Shown one piece after another: positions 35,992 through 47,692 of a stretch of DNA of 64,000 nt. The stretch covers positions 187,924,270-187,988,269 of the forward strand of contig NC_081415.1 in the NCBI RefSeq assembly GCF_030272615.1. Direction: 5' to 3'. The notes below the pieces were generated by a model that saw nothing but the letters and a program-made list of their open reading frames with translations, had not been told where the DNA came from and searched no databases. The stretch comes from Cryptomeria japonica. Lineage: Eukaryota > Streptophyta > Pinopsida > Cupressales > Cupressaceae. The translations under genes were made by a program, and so were the position numbers. Each line of letters starts with the position of its first letter. The stretch's first letter is position 1.

Positions 35992-36440
35992 CTATGTTAT
36001 ACTTTTATGTAAATGAGTTTTTTCAATAACTTTGACTTAACCTAGTTGGGAGAAATATTTAGGCCAACCCACACATGGAATAGACACGATGTCCTTACAT
36101 TTAAAGAGATTCATTGAATTTATTCTAGTCATTGGACTATAAGGATAAATTATTCACATCTATGCAATGAGTTGTTTCTCTAAAGGGAACTTGGTATTAC
36201 ATAATACCCAGAGGTATTTGTATGAATGAAGAGTAATTTTTTATATCGTTCAGTTTTAAAGGGTTTAATAAAAGCATAGTGCCCTAGCATCTAGTTTGTA
36301 TAAAATTCCAACCATGGTATTCATTAATAGTACTTATTCCCAAAACTTTATAAAACAGTGGGGTGGAAGATAGAGTATTAGTTAAAGTTATAGCACAAAG
36401 TTGCACAAGATATCAAAACAATTTAAAGCACTTGTTTGTG
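35992..36440. other. No gene recognised
   Basis: Mixed AT-rich sequence between R2 copy 1 and the RLP relic; no repeat match noticed. Confidence 0.45.
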
Positions 36441-36445
36441 GTGGT

Positions 36446-36542
36446 GACACTATGGATAACTCAGATAAGTAGAAGGATGGAATCCAAGTCGTGCTAATAT
36501 TTAGCACACAATTAGATACATACAAACCTGTGGAAGAAAGTT
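36446..36542 (-). pseudogene. LRR-RLP gene relic of about 100 bp
   Basis: This stretch aligns by eye to 1369-1480 of the RLP gene: both contain AAGGATGGAATCCA followed by GTGCTAATATTTAGCACACA, with matching sequence on each side and a small deletion near the end. It covers the RLP segment encoding CVLNISTIWIPSFQ. No other part of an RLP gene is visible nearby, so it is the last trace of a lost paralogue. Confidence 0.75.
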
Positions 36543-36559
36543 GTCAAGTATGATATTTT

Positions 36560-37011
36560 ATTTAGGAATTCCAACTCACTTTAATGTGATTTTGTGTTTT
36601 CTTCCATCTAATTCAAGTTTTACGCTCAAAGATGTAATCAAGAGGTGCATTAATTAGAGACGGATGTGATTAACAATCCTAGACGTGATTAACATGATAA
36701 TTAATTAAAGTGTTAAATTGGAAAATAGATCTTTCACTATTTGTCACCAAGCTCACTAAAGATCTACATATTTCAAATATATATATAAAGATATATTAAA
36801 TGAGAGTTCACAAAAGATACACTATAATATATAAAATTGAAAGAAATATTTATATAAATTTTTCGTAAGGTCAAAATATAATACATGATGGAAGCGTATA
36901 AAATTGATCAAAGATCTGCTCTCGAGAATTGCATATTTATATTTGATCACTATGCTTTAGACCTTCTACATTGATGATAATTATTGAAAAACTAACACAC
37001 AATAGGGAAAA
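36560..37011. other. AT-rich, no gene
   Basis: 36840-36990 resembles 32790-32930. Otherwise nothing recognised. Confidence 0.4.
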
Positions 37012-37672
37012 TGTTGGGAGTAAAAGGTAAACAACTACTAGATGGAAATGTGAAAATCAATTTTACAAATCTCAAATTAAGTTCATTATATAATGGAAAC
37101 ACATTCAATCTTAATTGTAGAAAACCATATGTATTTCAATTCAACAAATTGATAACATAAGAACTTAGCAAACTACATGAAAATATCACAACATAAATTG
37201 AATATGGAGAAACCCTTGTAAAAAATCCACCAAAAAGAGAGGCCAAATATGTATTATCTTCAAAAGAAACATTACAATTCAATACAGTTCCTTTCTCCTT
37301 CATTTGTCTTCAAGTTGACACCTCTTATGAACTTGTCAAAATTTGATATAAAACCTTCATCCTGAGGCTCCAATTTATAGAATTATTAAACTTGGTGCCT
37401 AAAATGACTCTCTTCAAAACCAAAAGTCACCTTCATAAACTACTGTGGACATTCCTTTTTAACTACCCTCACTTGAGGAGTTAATAAATTAGTTACAAAT
37501 AATTTCTTTTTTTACTATCGAAGCACTTCATCCCTTATGAATACATTTATAGACTGCAGGTGAAAAATTGTTACACCATTAACACTCAAGGCATCTAGAG
37601 ATACCTTATTAAGAATGTTGGAATAATAAATGAAAAATCATTTACAAGGTTGATGCCAGCTTAATCCTAACA
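37012..37672 (-). mobile_element. Copia 3' LTR (661 bp)
   Basis: On the minus strand it begins TGTTAGGATTAAGC just after a polypurine tract (GTGGGAGAATT at 37683-37673) and ends CTCCCAACA at 37012, giving TG...CA termini. It follows the end of a copia RNase H, the expected position. Confidence 0.7.
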
Positions 37673-37816
37673 AATTCTCCCACTTGACATCATACATTAT
37701 AAATACATTGATAGGAACAAACAATCCAATCAAATACAAGAGATGAGGACCATGACCTCCCTACACCAAGAGAATTTTTCCATTCTCATAAGCTTAGTAA
37801 GATAGTCTACAACATT
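37673..37816 (-). pseudogene. Copia RNase H C-terminus, end of pol
   Basis: Minus strand reads NVVDYLTKLMRMEKFSWC, matching the NPADxxTKPxxxxKF motif at the end of copia pol, then stops and the polypurine tract. It is separated from the rest of pol by the insertion at 37817-38637. Confidence 0.75.
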
Positions 37817-38637
37817 ATAATGAGGAAAGGGAAATGGAAATTGAGCAGGAGAAGGACAAGAAAACTGAGCAGGAGAAGGACAAGGAGAATTCGAGCAGGG
37901 ATCAAGATAAAGCTGGAGAGGGGATAATTCTGGATAAACTCAAAAACCAGTCCGAGGCTCGTATGGGTTTTGACAAGTGGGTTTATGAAGGAATCAAGAA
38001 TCTGGAAAAAAACTGATAAGCAGTAGGAAGAGAAAGGGAAGAAAGCTGAAATAAACCAGGAACAGTGGAATAAAGGAATGGAAGAAAAAGTGGAGAAGCT
38101 GGAAGCTCTGATTGATAATCTGGAGGAAGGAAAAACAACTATGAAACACTTTCTGCTAATGATTCTGGATATCCTTACCTCTGTGACTAAGAATTTAGAG
38201 GAAATTACCAAGTTCCTTGATGGTTCCAGCACCCCCAAACCTATCGTGGATCTAGATATTGATGAGGATGCTATCGAGGCAGGAACAGTGGAAAGTGCTC
38301 CTGGTGGTGCGGCGAAAAGAACAAGGGCAAGCATGAAAAAAGTTGTTGTGGCCTCTTCCAAGGATATCCCTAAGCTTAGGGATAATATTAAAGATTTGCA
38401 AGGGATTAGCGGAAATTTGGCTAATGCCCTAAAAAACATTAAGTAATTTGTTTTCTGTCTCTTTTATGTTATGGTTGGATGTGGCTGGTTTTGTTGGGCT
38501 TTTTGCTGATTTTTGCCCATAACTATGCTGGTTTTTTGGCAGCTTGTCTTTTCATGTTGCTTAATGCTATTATCTTTTAAGGATCTTTTGTAAAGGGTTT
38601 CGGGATCCCTTCAAAACATGCTTTTCCCGTAATCAAA
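37817..38637 (+). mobile_element. Truncated retro-insertion carrying a coiled-coil ORF
   Basis: It splits copia pol between two pieces of RNase H and is flanked by the 6-base repeat AACATT (37811-37816 and 38638-38643), a plausible target duplication. It encodes the C-terminal ~200 residues of a charged protein with two stops and a frameshift (RMGFDKWVYEGIKNLEKN, then EEKVEKLEALIDNLEEGK and SVTKNLEEITKFLDG). Then comes a T-rich 3' region ending TTCGGGATCCCTTCAAAAC and TAATCAAAAAC. The 5' truncation and simple A-rich end suit a LINE-mobilised copy: a LINE's own ORF1 end or a retrocopied gene. Family not recognised. Confidence 0.6.
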
Positions 38638-41160
38638 AACATTTTCCCAAGTATTAACCTTCCTCAAAATAACCACCATATTGCACTTTGACTATGATAC
38701 ATTTTCTAAGCATATTGTACTTTAATTTTCACAACCAATATAAATTTTCCTACAATGAAAATTAATACCTACACATAACTTATGTAAATAAATACCTCTT
38801 TAGAGACATGGGTGACACCTATACATGCAACATCAATGGTGGATAGAGCAATAATGAGCTAGCTCTTATTCATCCAACTCATTATACCAACAAATAAAGT
38901 GTAAAACAGAACCACTACTCAACTTCCAACTATCTAAATCACTAGCCAAGTCTACATTACTCAAGCCCTACATGTCCAATATTATATATATTATCAATAA
39001 CATAATAAGTCAAATAAATAAGTACCCTCTTCACATTGTTCTAATGCTTTGTACCAATATTAGATACAAACATACTTAATAATCCCACTGCTTGGGCAAT
39101 ATATAGCTAGTTCAAAACAATCCAAACACTAGGCTACTAAGAACACTATTATTTGACGCATTATACATAATATAAATCATCCTTGTATTTCAGATGCATA
39201 TCTAAAGTAATATGAGTGCAAAATAGTAAAGGAATTTTAATTAGCTTACATCCTACATATTAAAATTTTATAAAATAATATTCACATATTTATTCTAAGA
39301 CAACCAAAGATTGTTTTGCTCATGATTCCTCTTAATTTTCATACAAAATATTTATCTCGTTGTCCCTAGATATTTCATCTTAAAAGGATTTAAAATATGA
39401 TTTCTTAGCTCTAATTTAATACCCTTCTTGTTATTGAAAAATAATATGATATCCACATATAAGGTAATAATTAGTATATGATCATCGGTACATCTAATGT
39501 AAATATAGTGAAATTGCTTGCTTCTTAAAAAATTCAACTTCAACACAAACAAGTCAAACTTTTCATACAAGATTTAGGATGATTGTTTCAAACTATAAAT
39601 AAATCATTATTTGCAAACCAAGTGGTCCTTTCTTCTACTTCGAAACCTTTAGGTTACATATATAAATTTCCTCTTGTAGATTCCCATGCAAAATATTAGT
39701 TTTATTGTCCACTTGCTCTATTTCAGTATTATATGTAGCAACTATGATTAAAATAAATCTAATTGAGGACAATTTAGCAATAAGAGAGTGTTTTTCGAAA
39801 TCAATTCCCTCTCTTCAAGAATATCCCTTAGCTAATAGTATGGCATTGTAACTTTCAAGAAACTATATACTCTAAATTTACTCTTATAGACCAATTTATA
39901 ACCAATGGATTTCCTTCCTTTGGGAAAATGAATAATATTTTCAATGTCACATGAGTCTAATATCATATCTTCTTCTACATGGCTTGTTTACAAGACTCAC
40001 TATCATCTAAAATAATAGCATCCTTGTAGGATTTAGGTTCTTCATCACTACTTAACAAGGAAGACACATAATAGAAATATACTAGTGAGATATACATGTT
40101 AACTAATATTTTTTATTTTATAGATATTCTCAAATGAATACATAATAAAAATATGGTGCTCTATACATGTTAACTAAATTTTTTTATCTTATAGATATTC
40201 TCAAAGGAGTACAAGATTCTTCTTCTTTCTCTTCTACATTTGCAATCTCTTCAAGATATTCCCATTTAGAACTCCTATTTTAACCCTCTTTTTCTTCTAT
40301 ATCCTCTAATTCATAACTATGTTCTTCCATATATGCATCTTCTTGACTTAATTTGAAATGTCTTCTCTTTTTTCCTTCTTTATCTTTTTGTTTTTTAAGA
40401 AACAAAAATAGCTCTAAATTCCTTAAAAATCACATCTCTAGGATGGACATCAAGTTTCAAGGTTAGAGGATTATAAATCTTATAACCATTAACATTTTTT
40501 ACTATATCTAATGAAGATGCATTTTTATGCTTTTGGTTCTAGTTTGGATCTCTTTCTTAGGCATGTGAAAACAATCATCATAAGTAAAACTCTCGAATAT
40601 GGAACATAAGGTATTTTACCTACACACACTTCATTTAAAGGTTTTATATCAAGAACCTTATAAGGAGATCTATTTATCAAGTAACATTATAAGGAGCTCA
40701 CAAATTTTACCCAAGAACATCTATTAAACAATGCAACACTTGACTTACTTTTGGCTTTGATGAACCTCCACAATCTAAATTCTATCTAGTCTATGTGTTT
40801 GGATCTTAGCTTTTTATGGTTCTATTTTGTTATTTTCTCTATTAGTCTCTTTGTGTTGCATGGTACAATTGACTATGCTATTTTTTGATCTACTTATTTT
40901 GATGTTGTAACATTTGGTGAGAGACCCTTTGCCCACCTTATCTAAACAAAAAAAATATTTTGGCTCTTTCCATGAAGCTTTGGTTCATCCTATTTTTAAC
41001 TCCATCCCATCAAGGTAGCATATTATTGTTTTCCATAATAACACTTGTATTCTTACAAAATTTATTAAATTCCTTAGAACAATATTCTCGTCTATTATTA
41101 AATCTCAAAATGTATTATATAAGATGACATTAACCTTGCAATCCTAGGTCATTTTCATGT
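38638..41160 (-). pseudogene. Ty1/copia pol relic: integrase, RT, RNase H
   Basis: Minus strand from 41160: integrase core relic REYCSKEFNKFCKN, where the catalytic SDNG is read as FNNR. The integrase end follows at about 40760-40430 (YLINRSPYKVLDIKPLN, then KCIFIRYS). RT is at 39570-39352 (KFDLFVLKLNFLRSKQFHY, then ITLYVDIILFF, with YVDI replacing catalytic YVDD). RNase H is at about 38900-38700 (SWMSK, IALSTTDVAC). The regions between are decayed with many stops. The 5' part (gag, protease, LTR) is missing because R2 copy 2 begins at 41213. Confidence 0.8.
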
Positions 41161-41212
41161 GTATCCATGATCTATGGTAGGTGTACTTAGATCCCCTACT
41201 CACACATGTCAA

Positions 41213-42766
41213 GGGTAAGTGTACAAAGATGGGGTACCAAAAAGGGGTCTTAAGATGCCACTTTTTTTTATCTGAAATCATCAAAGTCTGAACTTCAATG
41301 AGAAATTGAAGATAAGTACACTCAAAATTTGAAGATGCAACAAGAACAAAAGTTGTAGGTGCTCTGAATCTACTTTCTAAACTACTAATTTGTTTTGAAA
41401 ACGGGGGAGATTAAGGGTTTCAAAAAGGGGCACCGCATATATTGGTCCTATTTTTTCAACAAAAAAATAACATAGCATGAAATGTGGTGCCCCTAAAAAG
41501 TCAATTTTTTTTTTTATAATTTTGCAAATCGCTGTGGTGAGAAAGTAGCTACCACATTGAAGTTTATGCTAGATTTTTCAGGTTATTTTTTAATGAATAT
41601 TTGAATTTTTACGGATTTCCGAAGTGGACACATCCTAGAACACATAAATTTGAGCATGCTCCCCCCAAAAATTTATGAAAACTAATCAAAAATCAGATTT
41701 TATTTTTTAAATTGTGTAGAATGGAATCTAGTTTCTAAAAATGTAATTTTTTTCAAAATTGGATAAACAATTAAAAATCTATGGCCAAAATATGTCATGT
41801 TGGTTTTTGACAAAAATTGAACACACTAACAAAAGAAATTATGGATGAAGACCTTAACATTATCAAAATTTGAAAAGAACTATATGGTCAGATAGCTAAG
41901 AGAGAGCTTGACGATTTTATGGTGTTTTTTTATCACATTGAAACATGTGCAAACCTAATGGAGAGCACGAACAAAAAAGAAATTTTTTAATATTTACTGG
42001 AAAACATGTCTAAGGCCTAAGAAGGGTGTCCAACCCATTGGGTTGGATGCCCAAGGCAAATCCAAGCATTAGGCTTGGTGTTTCCCAAGGAGACACATTT
42101 GGCGTGCACCAAATGGAGAAAAAATTGAAAATACATTTGGTGCAAGCCTTATTTGTCACGCGTCATAGTTGGGGCACGCCAAATATATTCCGTGCAATTT
42201 TTTCATCTTTGAACTTGCACAAAGATTTCTCTCTCCAATATATACATAAAATATAACATGTTTTTGTCTTTTTCCTTCACAGTTTTATTTGTCTTTTTCC
42301 TTTCTTATACTTTTAGTTATATTTTATGTATATATTGTCAAGATGTTTGAGAGTGGTTCTAGATCTCTAGGAGATATAATGTAGATTATAGTTTTTAGAG
42401 TATTCATATAAATTTCAGACATAGTTAAATTTCAGTAATCAGCATGCTCATATCAACATTATCTCCCTGGTCTCTTCCTTGCATTCTCCCTCTCTCTTCC
42501 TTAACCCTTGCCCCTCTCTCTCTTAGGTCTATCCCTCTCTACTTCCTTCCCTCTTAGGTATCTCTCCCTCTCTTTACCATCTCCCTCACCCACTCTCTCT
42601 CTTTGGTATATCCCTCTCTTTTTGTCTTTCACTTGGGGTCTCTCTTTCTCTCCCTCTCACATCTCCATCTCTTACTCTCTCCCCCTCTCTTAAGTGTCTC
42701 TCTCTCATTATCTCCCTCTCCCTCCCCATCCCCCTCCATTTCTCTTACTCTCTCAAGTCTCTCTTT

Positions 42767-42848
<82 letters not shown>

Positions 42849-42960
42849 ATTCCATTTCTCTTTCTCTCAAGTTTGTCTCCCTCTCTCTCAAGTCTCTCTC
42901 CCTATCATTATTCTTCCTCCCTCCCCTCCTGTATCTCCCTATCTCTATTCTTTCTCCATA
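41213..42960 (+). repeat. Dispersed repeat R2, copy 2, with CT-rich tail
   Basis: Starts GGGTAAGTGTACAAAGATG inside the copia integrase region and ends in a CT-rich tail. Body matches R2 copy 1 read in reverse (phrases GGTTGGATGCCC, AGGCAAATCCAAG, TTGAAACATGTGCAAACC at 41938-41955) and, in its first ~550 bases, R2 copy 3. Only low-complexity ORFs. Confidence 0.75.
42772..42846. repeat. (CT)n microsatellite
   Basis: About 37 uninterrupted CT units in the tail of R2 copy 2. Confidence 0.95.
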
Positions 42961-42969
42961 TCCTCGGGT

Positions 42970-44197
42970 TGTTGGCATATGCTAGATCTAGTTAAGTGTT
43001 GTCATTGATGTCAACAGTGTATCCCAGTTGGATATGGTTTTGCTATCTTGGTTGGACCTATCTTGGTTAGACTTGGTGTTCATCTTGGTTTTGGCTTTGA
43101 TTCTGATCCGGTATGATCAGATCCTTGGATTCAGTTTTCGATGCTTATTTAGGATGGTTATATGCTTGCCATATTCTATTGGTTCATGATTTGGTGCTCT
43201 GGTAGCTATTGCTTATGTTCTCAGTTAATATTTCTTGGTACCGGTTAGCTTTACCGATTAGCGATATTTAATGATTTGGTTAGATAATTTTGGCTCGACT
43301 TATGAAATCGGTTTTTATCATGTTGAAGGTACTTCTTGATCGTATCCTAACTATTGGTGACTTTGCATTGGGTATTGTGTTGTTATGATATTTCTATTTG
43401 GATCCGGTTAGACATTTTGTGTTATTGCACTGAGGGTTTCTACCGGTTGGTGAAACATGTTGGATTTTGGTCTTAGCAGAATTTTCGCAAATATAATAGT
43501 TTGAGAATTTGAATCAGGTCCATGCTATGTAATGTAAATCATAATATTGGTCTGATGGTATCGTGTGATGTAATTTTTGTAATGATGGGTTTTTGGGTTT
43601 AGGGTTTAGTCAACCTTATCAATAAGGTTGATGATCTATATTTATAGGTGACTTATTCATGTAATTTTGGTATCGATAGTTTTTGGTATTGATGGTTATG
43701 TCTGCATTGTCAGAGAAAGGCTTATGTGTGAATAAAGTTATATCTTTAAGCGAAGGGATCAAAAGGTTTTTGTGTTGCAGGGCAGACATCTATGCTTAAC
43801 CAGAACTGTATCAAGTATTAGTACATGCTACTTTCAGAGTTCATTTTTTCTGGATTTTAGTCCGATGCTTTATAAGTCAGTGAGATTTCTCTCTTTGTGA
43901 TGAGTAGTGAGCTCTAGGTTGTTGTCCTGATTGCAAGTGCAATCCCCATTGTAATTATTTCACATACTGTTGCAGAAGTATTATCTGATTGTGCGTAGGG
44001 TTTCCTACCGTGGTTTTTCCCTTTACCAAGTTTTCCATGTCAAAAATATTAGTGTCATGTGTATTGCGCTTTCATGCTTTATCTTTCATTGTGTTGTGCT
44101 CTGGTATTAATCTTATAATTTGCATTAACTATTATACTTGTGAGAAAAATAATTCACCCCCTTCTTAGTTTTCTCCCAGTATCGTATCATTCCAACA
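42970..44197 (+). mobile_element. 5' LTR of copia-like element (1228 bp)
   Basis: Begins TGTTGGCATATGC and ends ATTCCAACA, directly before a PBS. U5 contains AATTCACCCCCTTCTTAG, as in related LTRs. It differs strongly from the LTR at the other end of the element: only short pieces match, such as ATTGATGTCAACA versus ATTGATGGCAACA near the start. The two LTRs are relatives, not twins. Confidence 0.8.
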
Positions 44198-44212
44198 ATT
44201 GGTATCAGAGAA
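44198..44212 (+). promoter_or_regulatory. Primer binding site (tRNA-Met type)
   Basis: ATTGGTATCAGAGAAAGG directly after the LTR; perfect TGGTATCAGAG core. Confidence 0.88.
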
Positions 44213-44252
44213 AGGTCCTCTCTGCAGAAGCTTAACCGCTTGAGGAGATCCG

Positions 44253-45230
44253 GTGACATTAGCATCAAGTTCTACATTCAATCCCTATCGAAAGGTGAGT
44301 CTTAGATTTGATGGTACAAATTATAAAATATGGAAGGAACGAATAAGGATTCATCTGAGATGTCTTGGAGCTAAAGTTTGGGAGATAGTGGAGAAAGAGT
44401 ATATACCTCATGATCCTAATTCTAGAATACCGACACCTGTTGATGAATAAAAGAGAGGTTAAAATGATTTTAGAGCGAAAGAAGCATTGTTGAGTGCCCT
44501 ATATGATGAAAATCTATTGAATGTCATAGAGTTAGAGAATGCAAAGAAGATCTGGTTGAATCGTGAAACTCTTTATGAAGGTGACCAAGCAATAAAGATT
44601 GAAAAATTTGAAGGTTTCCGGGTAAGATATGAAACTTTGAAGATGGAAGAATATGAGAAGATTAGTTCTTTCATGGATAGAGTAAATGAAATTGTCATGG
44701 GAATCAAATGTTGTGGTGGATCAGTTAGTGAGGATGAGGTTGTGTCAAAGATTTTGAGAGTTCTACTTTTGACTTACAAGATGAAGGCTATTGTAATTAA
44801 TGAAGTCTGGACAATGTCAAGTACCCCTTTTACTAGAGGTACATTACTTGGGAAATTTACTACTCTTGAGCTTGAGGAACTTGGAGATCAGAGTGCTACT
44901 AGAACTAAATCTGCATTTAAAGCATCTGCCTCTGGTAAGAAGAAGATAGATTGGAAGAAGTTGTATGTTAAATACTTGGAGGACATTGAAAGGGAAGACA
45001 GAGAACTTGAAGAGTTGGAAGCCCTGATTTCTTATAATGAATTCCTAAAGGATCGGTTGGAAGTAAGTATAAAGGAAAAGTCCCTTTTAAATGTTTTTCA
45101 TGCAATAAGATTGGTCATTTTGCTTCTAGATGTCTTGAAAGAGCTGCTAGAAATCATGAAAGATTTGTGAGGAGTTATAAGCCTAATCCGAAATATCAGA
45201 GGAGACCTAGATTGAGAAGGAATAAGGATA
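44253..45230 (+). pseudogene. Ty1/copia gag
   Basis: Opens with a DUF4219-like N-terminus (RFDGTNYKIWKERIRIHL). After two stops near 44448-44462 a UBN2-type Gag follows (ENAKKIWLNRETLYEGDQ, RYETLKMEEYEKISSFMDRV). A frameshift near 45080 moves the reading to another frame holding a zinc knuckle at about 45085-45130 (CFSCNKIGHFASRC) and a basic tail. This is the usual Gag order, at the usual distance from the PBS. Three lesions make it non-functional. Confidence 0.85.
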
Positions 45231-45895
45231 AATCATGTTATTATGCTGGTGATGATGGTGATGATGAACCTATAAATGGAACCGATAATGGAAGCTCAGG
45301 TAAAGATTGGGTCTTTATTTCTATCAAGGATGATTCTCCGGAACCTATCATTGAAGAAACTGAAACTGAGGAGAAGGATTTCGCTACTAAAATGGAAGAG
45401 AAGGATGAATCGGTTATAGATAGTGGATTCTCACATCACATGATCGGCGACAAGATAAAATTTCTAACACTGCAATAATTTGATGGCAGACTAGTCAGAT
45501 TTGGAGACAACAAGGCATGTAGGATCAAAGGAAAAGGATCAATATCATTGAATGGTAAGACTAATAATGATAATGTTTATTATGTTGAAGGCTTAAAGCA
45601 TAATCTTTTAAGTGTAGGTCAGATGGTGGATAGAGGATTTCATTTGCAATTCAAGAATGGAAAATGCAAGATCATCAATAGATCTAGATTGGAAATTTCT
45701 TTCGGAACACAGACCAAAGAAAATATCTTTCATTTGAACTCTGGTGAAAATTCTTGTTTGATTGCTCAGATTGATGAAAACTGGTTATGGCATAAGAGGA
45801 TGTGTCATGTAAACTTTGATTGCATAGTGAAGATCAATTCGACACAGGCTATCAGAGATTTGCCCAAGATTGTTAAACCTCATAATCTAGTATGT
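45231..45895 (+). pseudogene. Ty1/copia protease and GAG-pre-integrase domain
   Basis: The protease active site is seen as ESVIDSGFSHHMIGDK (45405-45453), near the canonical DSGxSxHM. One TAA at 45476 interrupts a frame that otherwise runs on through GKGSISLNGK, YYVEGLKHNLLSVGQM and the pre-integrase signature WLWHKRMCHVNFDCIVKI. It breaks off at KPHNLVC, where the rest of integrase, RT and RNase H should start. Pol is therefore lost from this point. Confidence 0.85.
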
Positions 45896-45899
45896 TTTT

Positions 45900-46490
45900 C
45901 AGTCCTTACAACAGATCTCTAATCGACAAGCACTTGAAAAATTCACTTTGGCTAAGAGAGTTGCTTTTGATCAGATCATTGAGAGAGAGAAGAAAAAGAT
46001 TGAGGAGAAGCTAATTTTGATAGAAAATTCTTTGAAACAATGTACTAATATATACAGGGCATGTTGCAATACTGAGATACTTACAACAAAAGTAGATAAA
46101 AAGATAAAAGAGATACATGAGAAGATTGCTAGTATTGCTAACTCTTTTGATGGACTAATTTCACTGACAACATCTATTGATGGACAAATTTTGACTTTGG
46201 AGAACCAAATTTATGCTCTTGAAAAGGAAAGGGATAAGATCATTCGGAGAGCCAGAAGTCTTAGAGGTTTGGTGAGTCCAAGATTGGATTCACTCTGTGT
46301 ACATAAGAAGGAATGCATGGATATGCTGAGAAATCCCACACCGGCATAAGTTAATGAGAAAGAATCACTTGCATATTTATTGAGTGGACTTGTATCTATC
46401 TCCGACACATTCAAAACCAGATGGGATACTTATATGGAATTATTGGAGAAATCTTCTCCAAAAATCTTGAAACTGGTCAAGCTCAGGTAA
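45900..46490 (+). pseudogene. Coiled-coil ORF inserted where copia pol should be
   Basis: From a TTTTTCAG/T acceptor-like junction at about 45900 a new frame reads SLQQISNRQALEKFTLAKRV, then about 130 highly charged residues with repeated KIxEI/EKIAS heptads (KIKEIHEKIASIANSFDGL, ENQIYALEKERDKI). A TAA at 46347 follows, then more in-frame coding-looking sequence (LLSGLVSISDTFKTRWDTYM). It has no retroviral domain. It lies between the truncated pol and the polypurine tract, in the element's orientation. Either a captured host coding segment or an accessory gene of this element family. Function unknown. Confidence 0.6.
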
Positions 46491-46744
46491 GACATTTTTG
46501 GAGGTATTTAGTGTACAGTACTTATTCTTTGACATATTTTTTTTGGGAATTGATGTCAAAGGGGGAGTAGTATACATGTGAAAAAGAATGAAGAGTTGCA
46601 TACGTTAGGGGGAGTTACAGAGAATTTGGAGTATTGAAGTACTTTTCATATTCAACTCAGGGGGAGCAGGGTAGGATGAAACCGACAGTTGAAACCATGA
46701 CCATTTTTCACATGAGTGTTGCCATCAATGCCAAAGGGGGAGAT
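46491..46744 (+). mobile_element. Element 3' untranslated end with two polypurine tracts
   Basis: AAAGGGGGAG occurs at about 46558 and again at about 46733, the second directly before the LTR (TGTTGG at 46745). Between them are GGGGGAGTTAC and GGGGGAGCAGG motifs. Polypurine tracts prime plus-strand synthesis. Confidence 0.7.
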
Positions 46745-47692
46745 TGTTGGCAATTGACACTCCTTTGGTTAGGTTTAATTATGTTGTTATTGATGGCAAC
46801 ATGATTTTGGGTTCAGACTTCATATGGTGTATTGGTAGGCACTTCACAAACTCTACATCGGCACCGACACCGACACCGACAGGATAGAAGATTTCTCTGG
46901 TCACCGATAATGTAGGCCAACATGGTATAGTTAAGGTTATCAGTATTGGAGGTTGACTTATCTTGGGTCTGGCATAGGCAACTTATTTTAATGTTTATTT
47001 ATTTATGTTATATGGCCAACATGTAATCTGATATTGTATATATCCTTGTAAGCCGACATAAGGCATAAATTTGTATAGGGTATATAGGGCAGATTGATTA
47101 GATCATTTTAAATAAGAAGAATATTATAGGGATATAATGTAATGCATATGTAAATGTGATATGATGCAAAATATATCGGAGAGACTATTTATGTGAGGAA
47201 TTTATTGTAAGGGTTATTCCAGTACAAAGGTTTAGGGTTTTTACCGAAACAAACATAACTTAAACCGAAACTGTATTCTGGCATAGAAGATGCTATCTTA
47301 GCAGTTCTCACTTCTCTGGATTGTTGTCTGGAATTTTATGTAGTCAGTGAGGCTCCTATTGTGATTAAGCAGTGTGCTCTAGGCTGTAAGCCTTCCTGCA
47401 AGTGCAGGCCCATAATATGTTGTAATATCTCTTCATATGGCCAGTGAATTGATATTGTGGGTCACAAATCCCACCTTGGTTTTTCCTCATTGAGGTTTTC
47501 CATGGATAAATTTGTGTGTTATGATTCTCATTTATATGTTTGGCTTATTGGTTTATTTACTTCTTTCAATTCTATTTATACTGGTATACTAGTTGGTGTA
47601 TGAATATTTTGTTAAGGCTAAAATTTACCATTTCGATATAACACTAATTCACCCCCCCCCCCCCCCCTTCTCAGTTTTATTGGTTTCCAACA
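46745..47692 (+). mobile_element. 3' LTR of copia-like element (948 bp)
   Basis: Starts TGTTGGCAATTGACACTC and ends TTTCCAACA. It matches the LTR at 28151-29043 better than its own 5' partner. Near its start are three contiguous ACCGAC units (46863-46880). A run of 16 C at 47652-47667 sits in the U5 tail. The bases outside the two LTRs (cgggt and ctaag) do not form a target duplication. Confidence 0.85.

Noticed and set aside
42508-43008. Ser-Leu and Arg-Glu repeat ORFs
   Set aside because: Translation of (CT)n/(AG)n microsatellites.
42970-47692. Standard intact copia element with twin LTRs
   Set aside because: The two LTRs differ in length and sequence, the flanks do not match, and integrase-RT-RNase H are missing.
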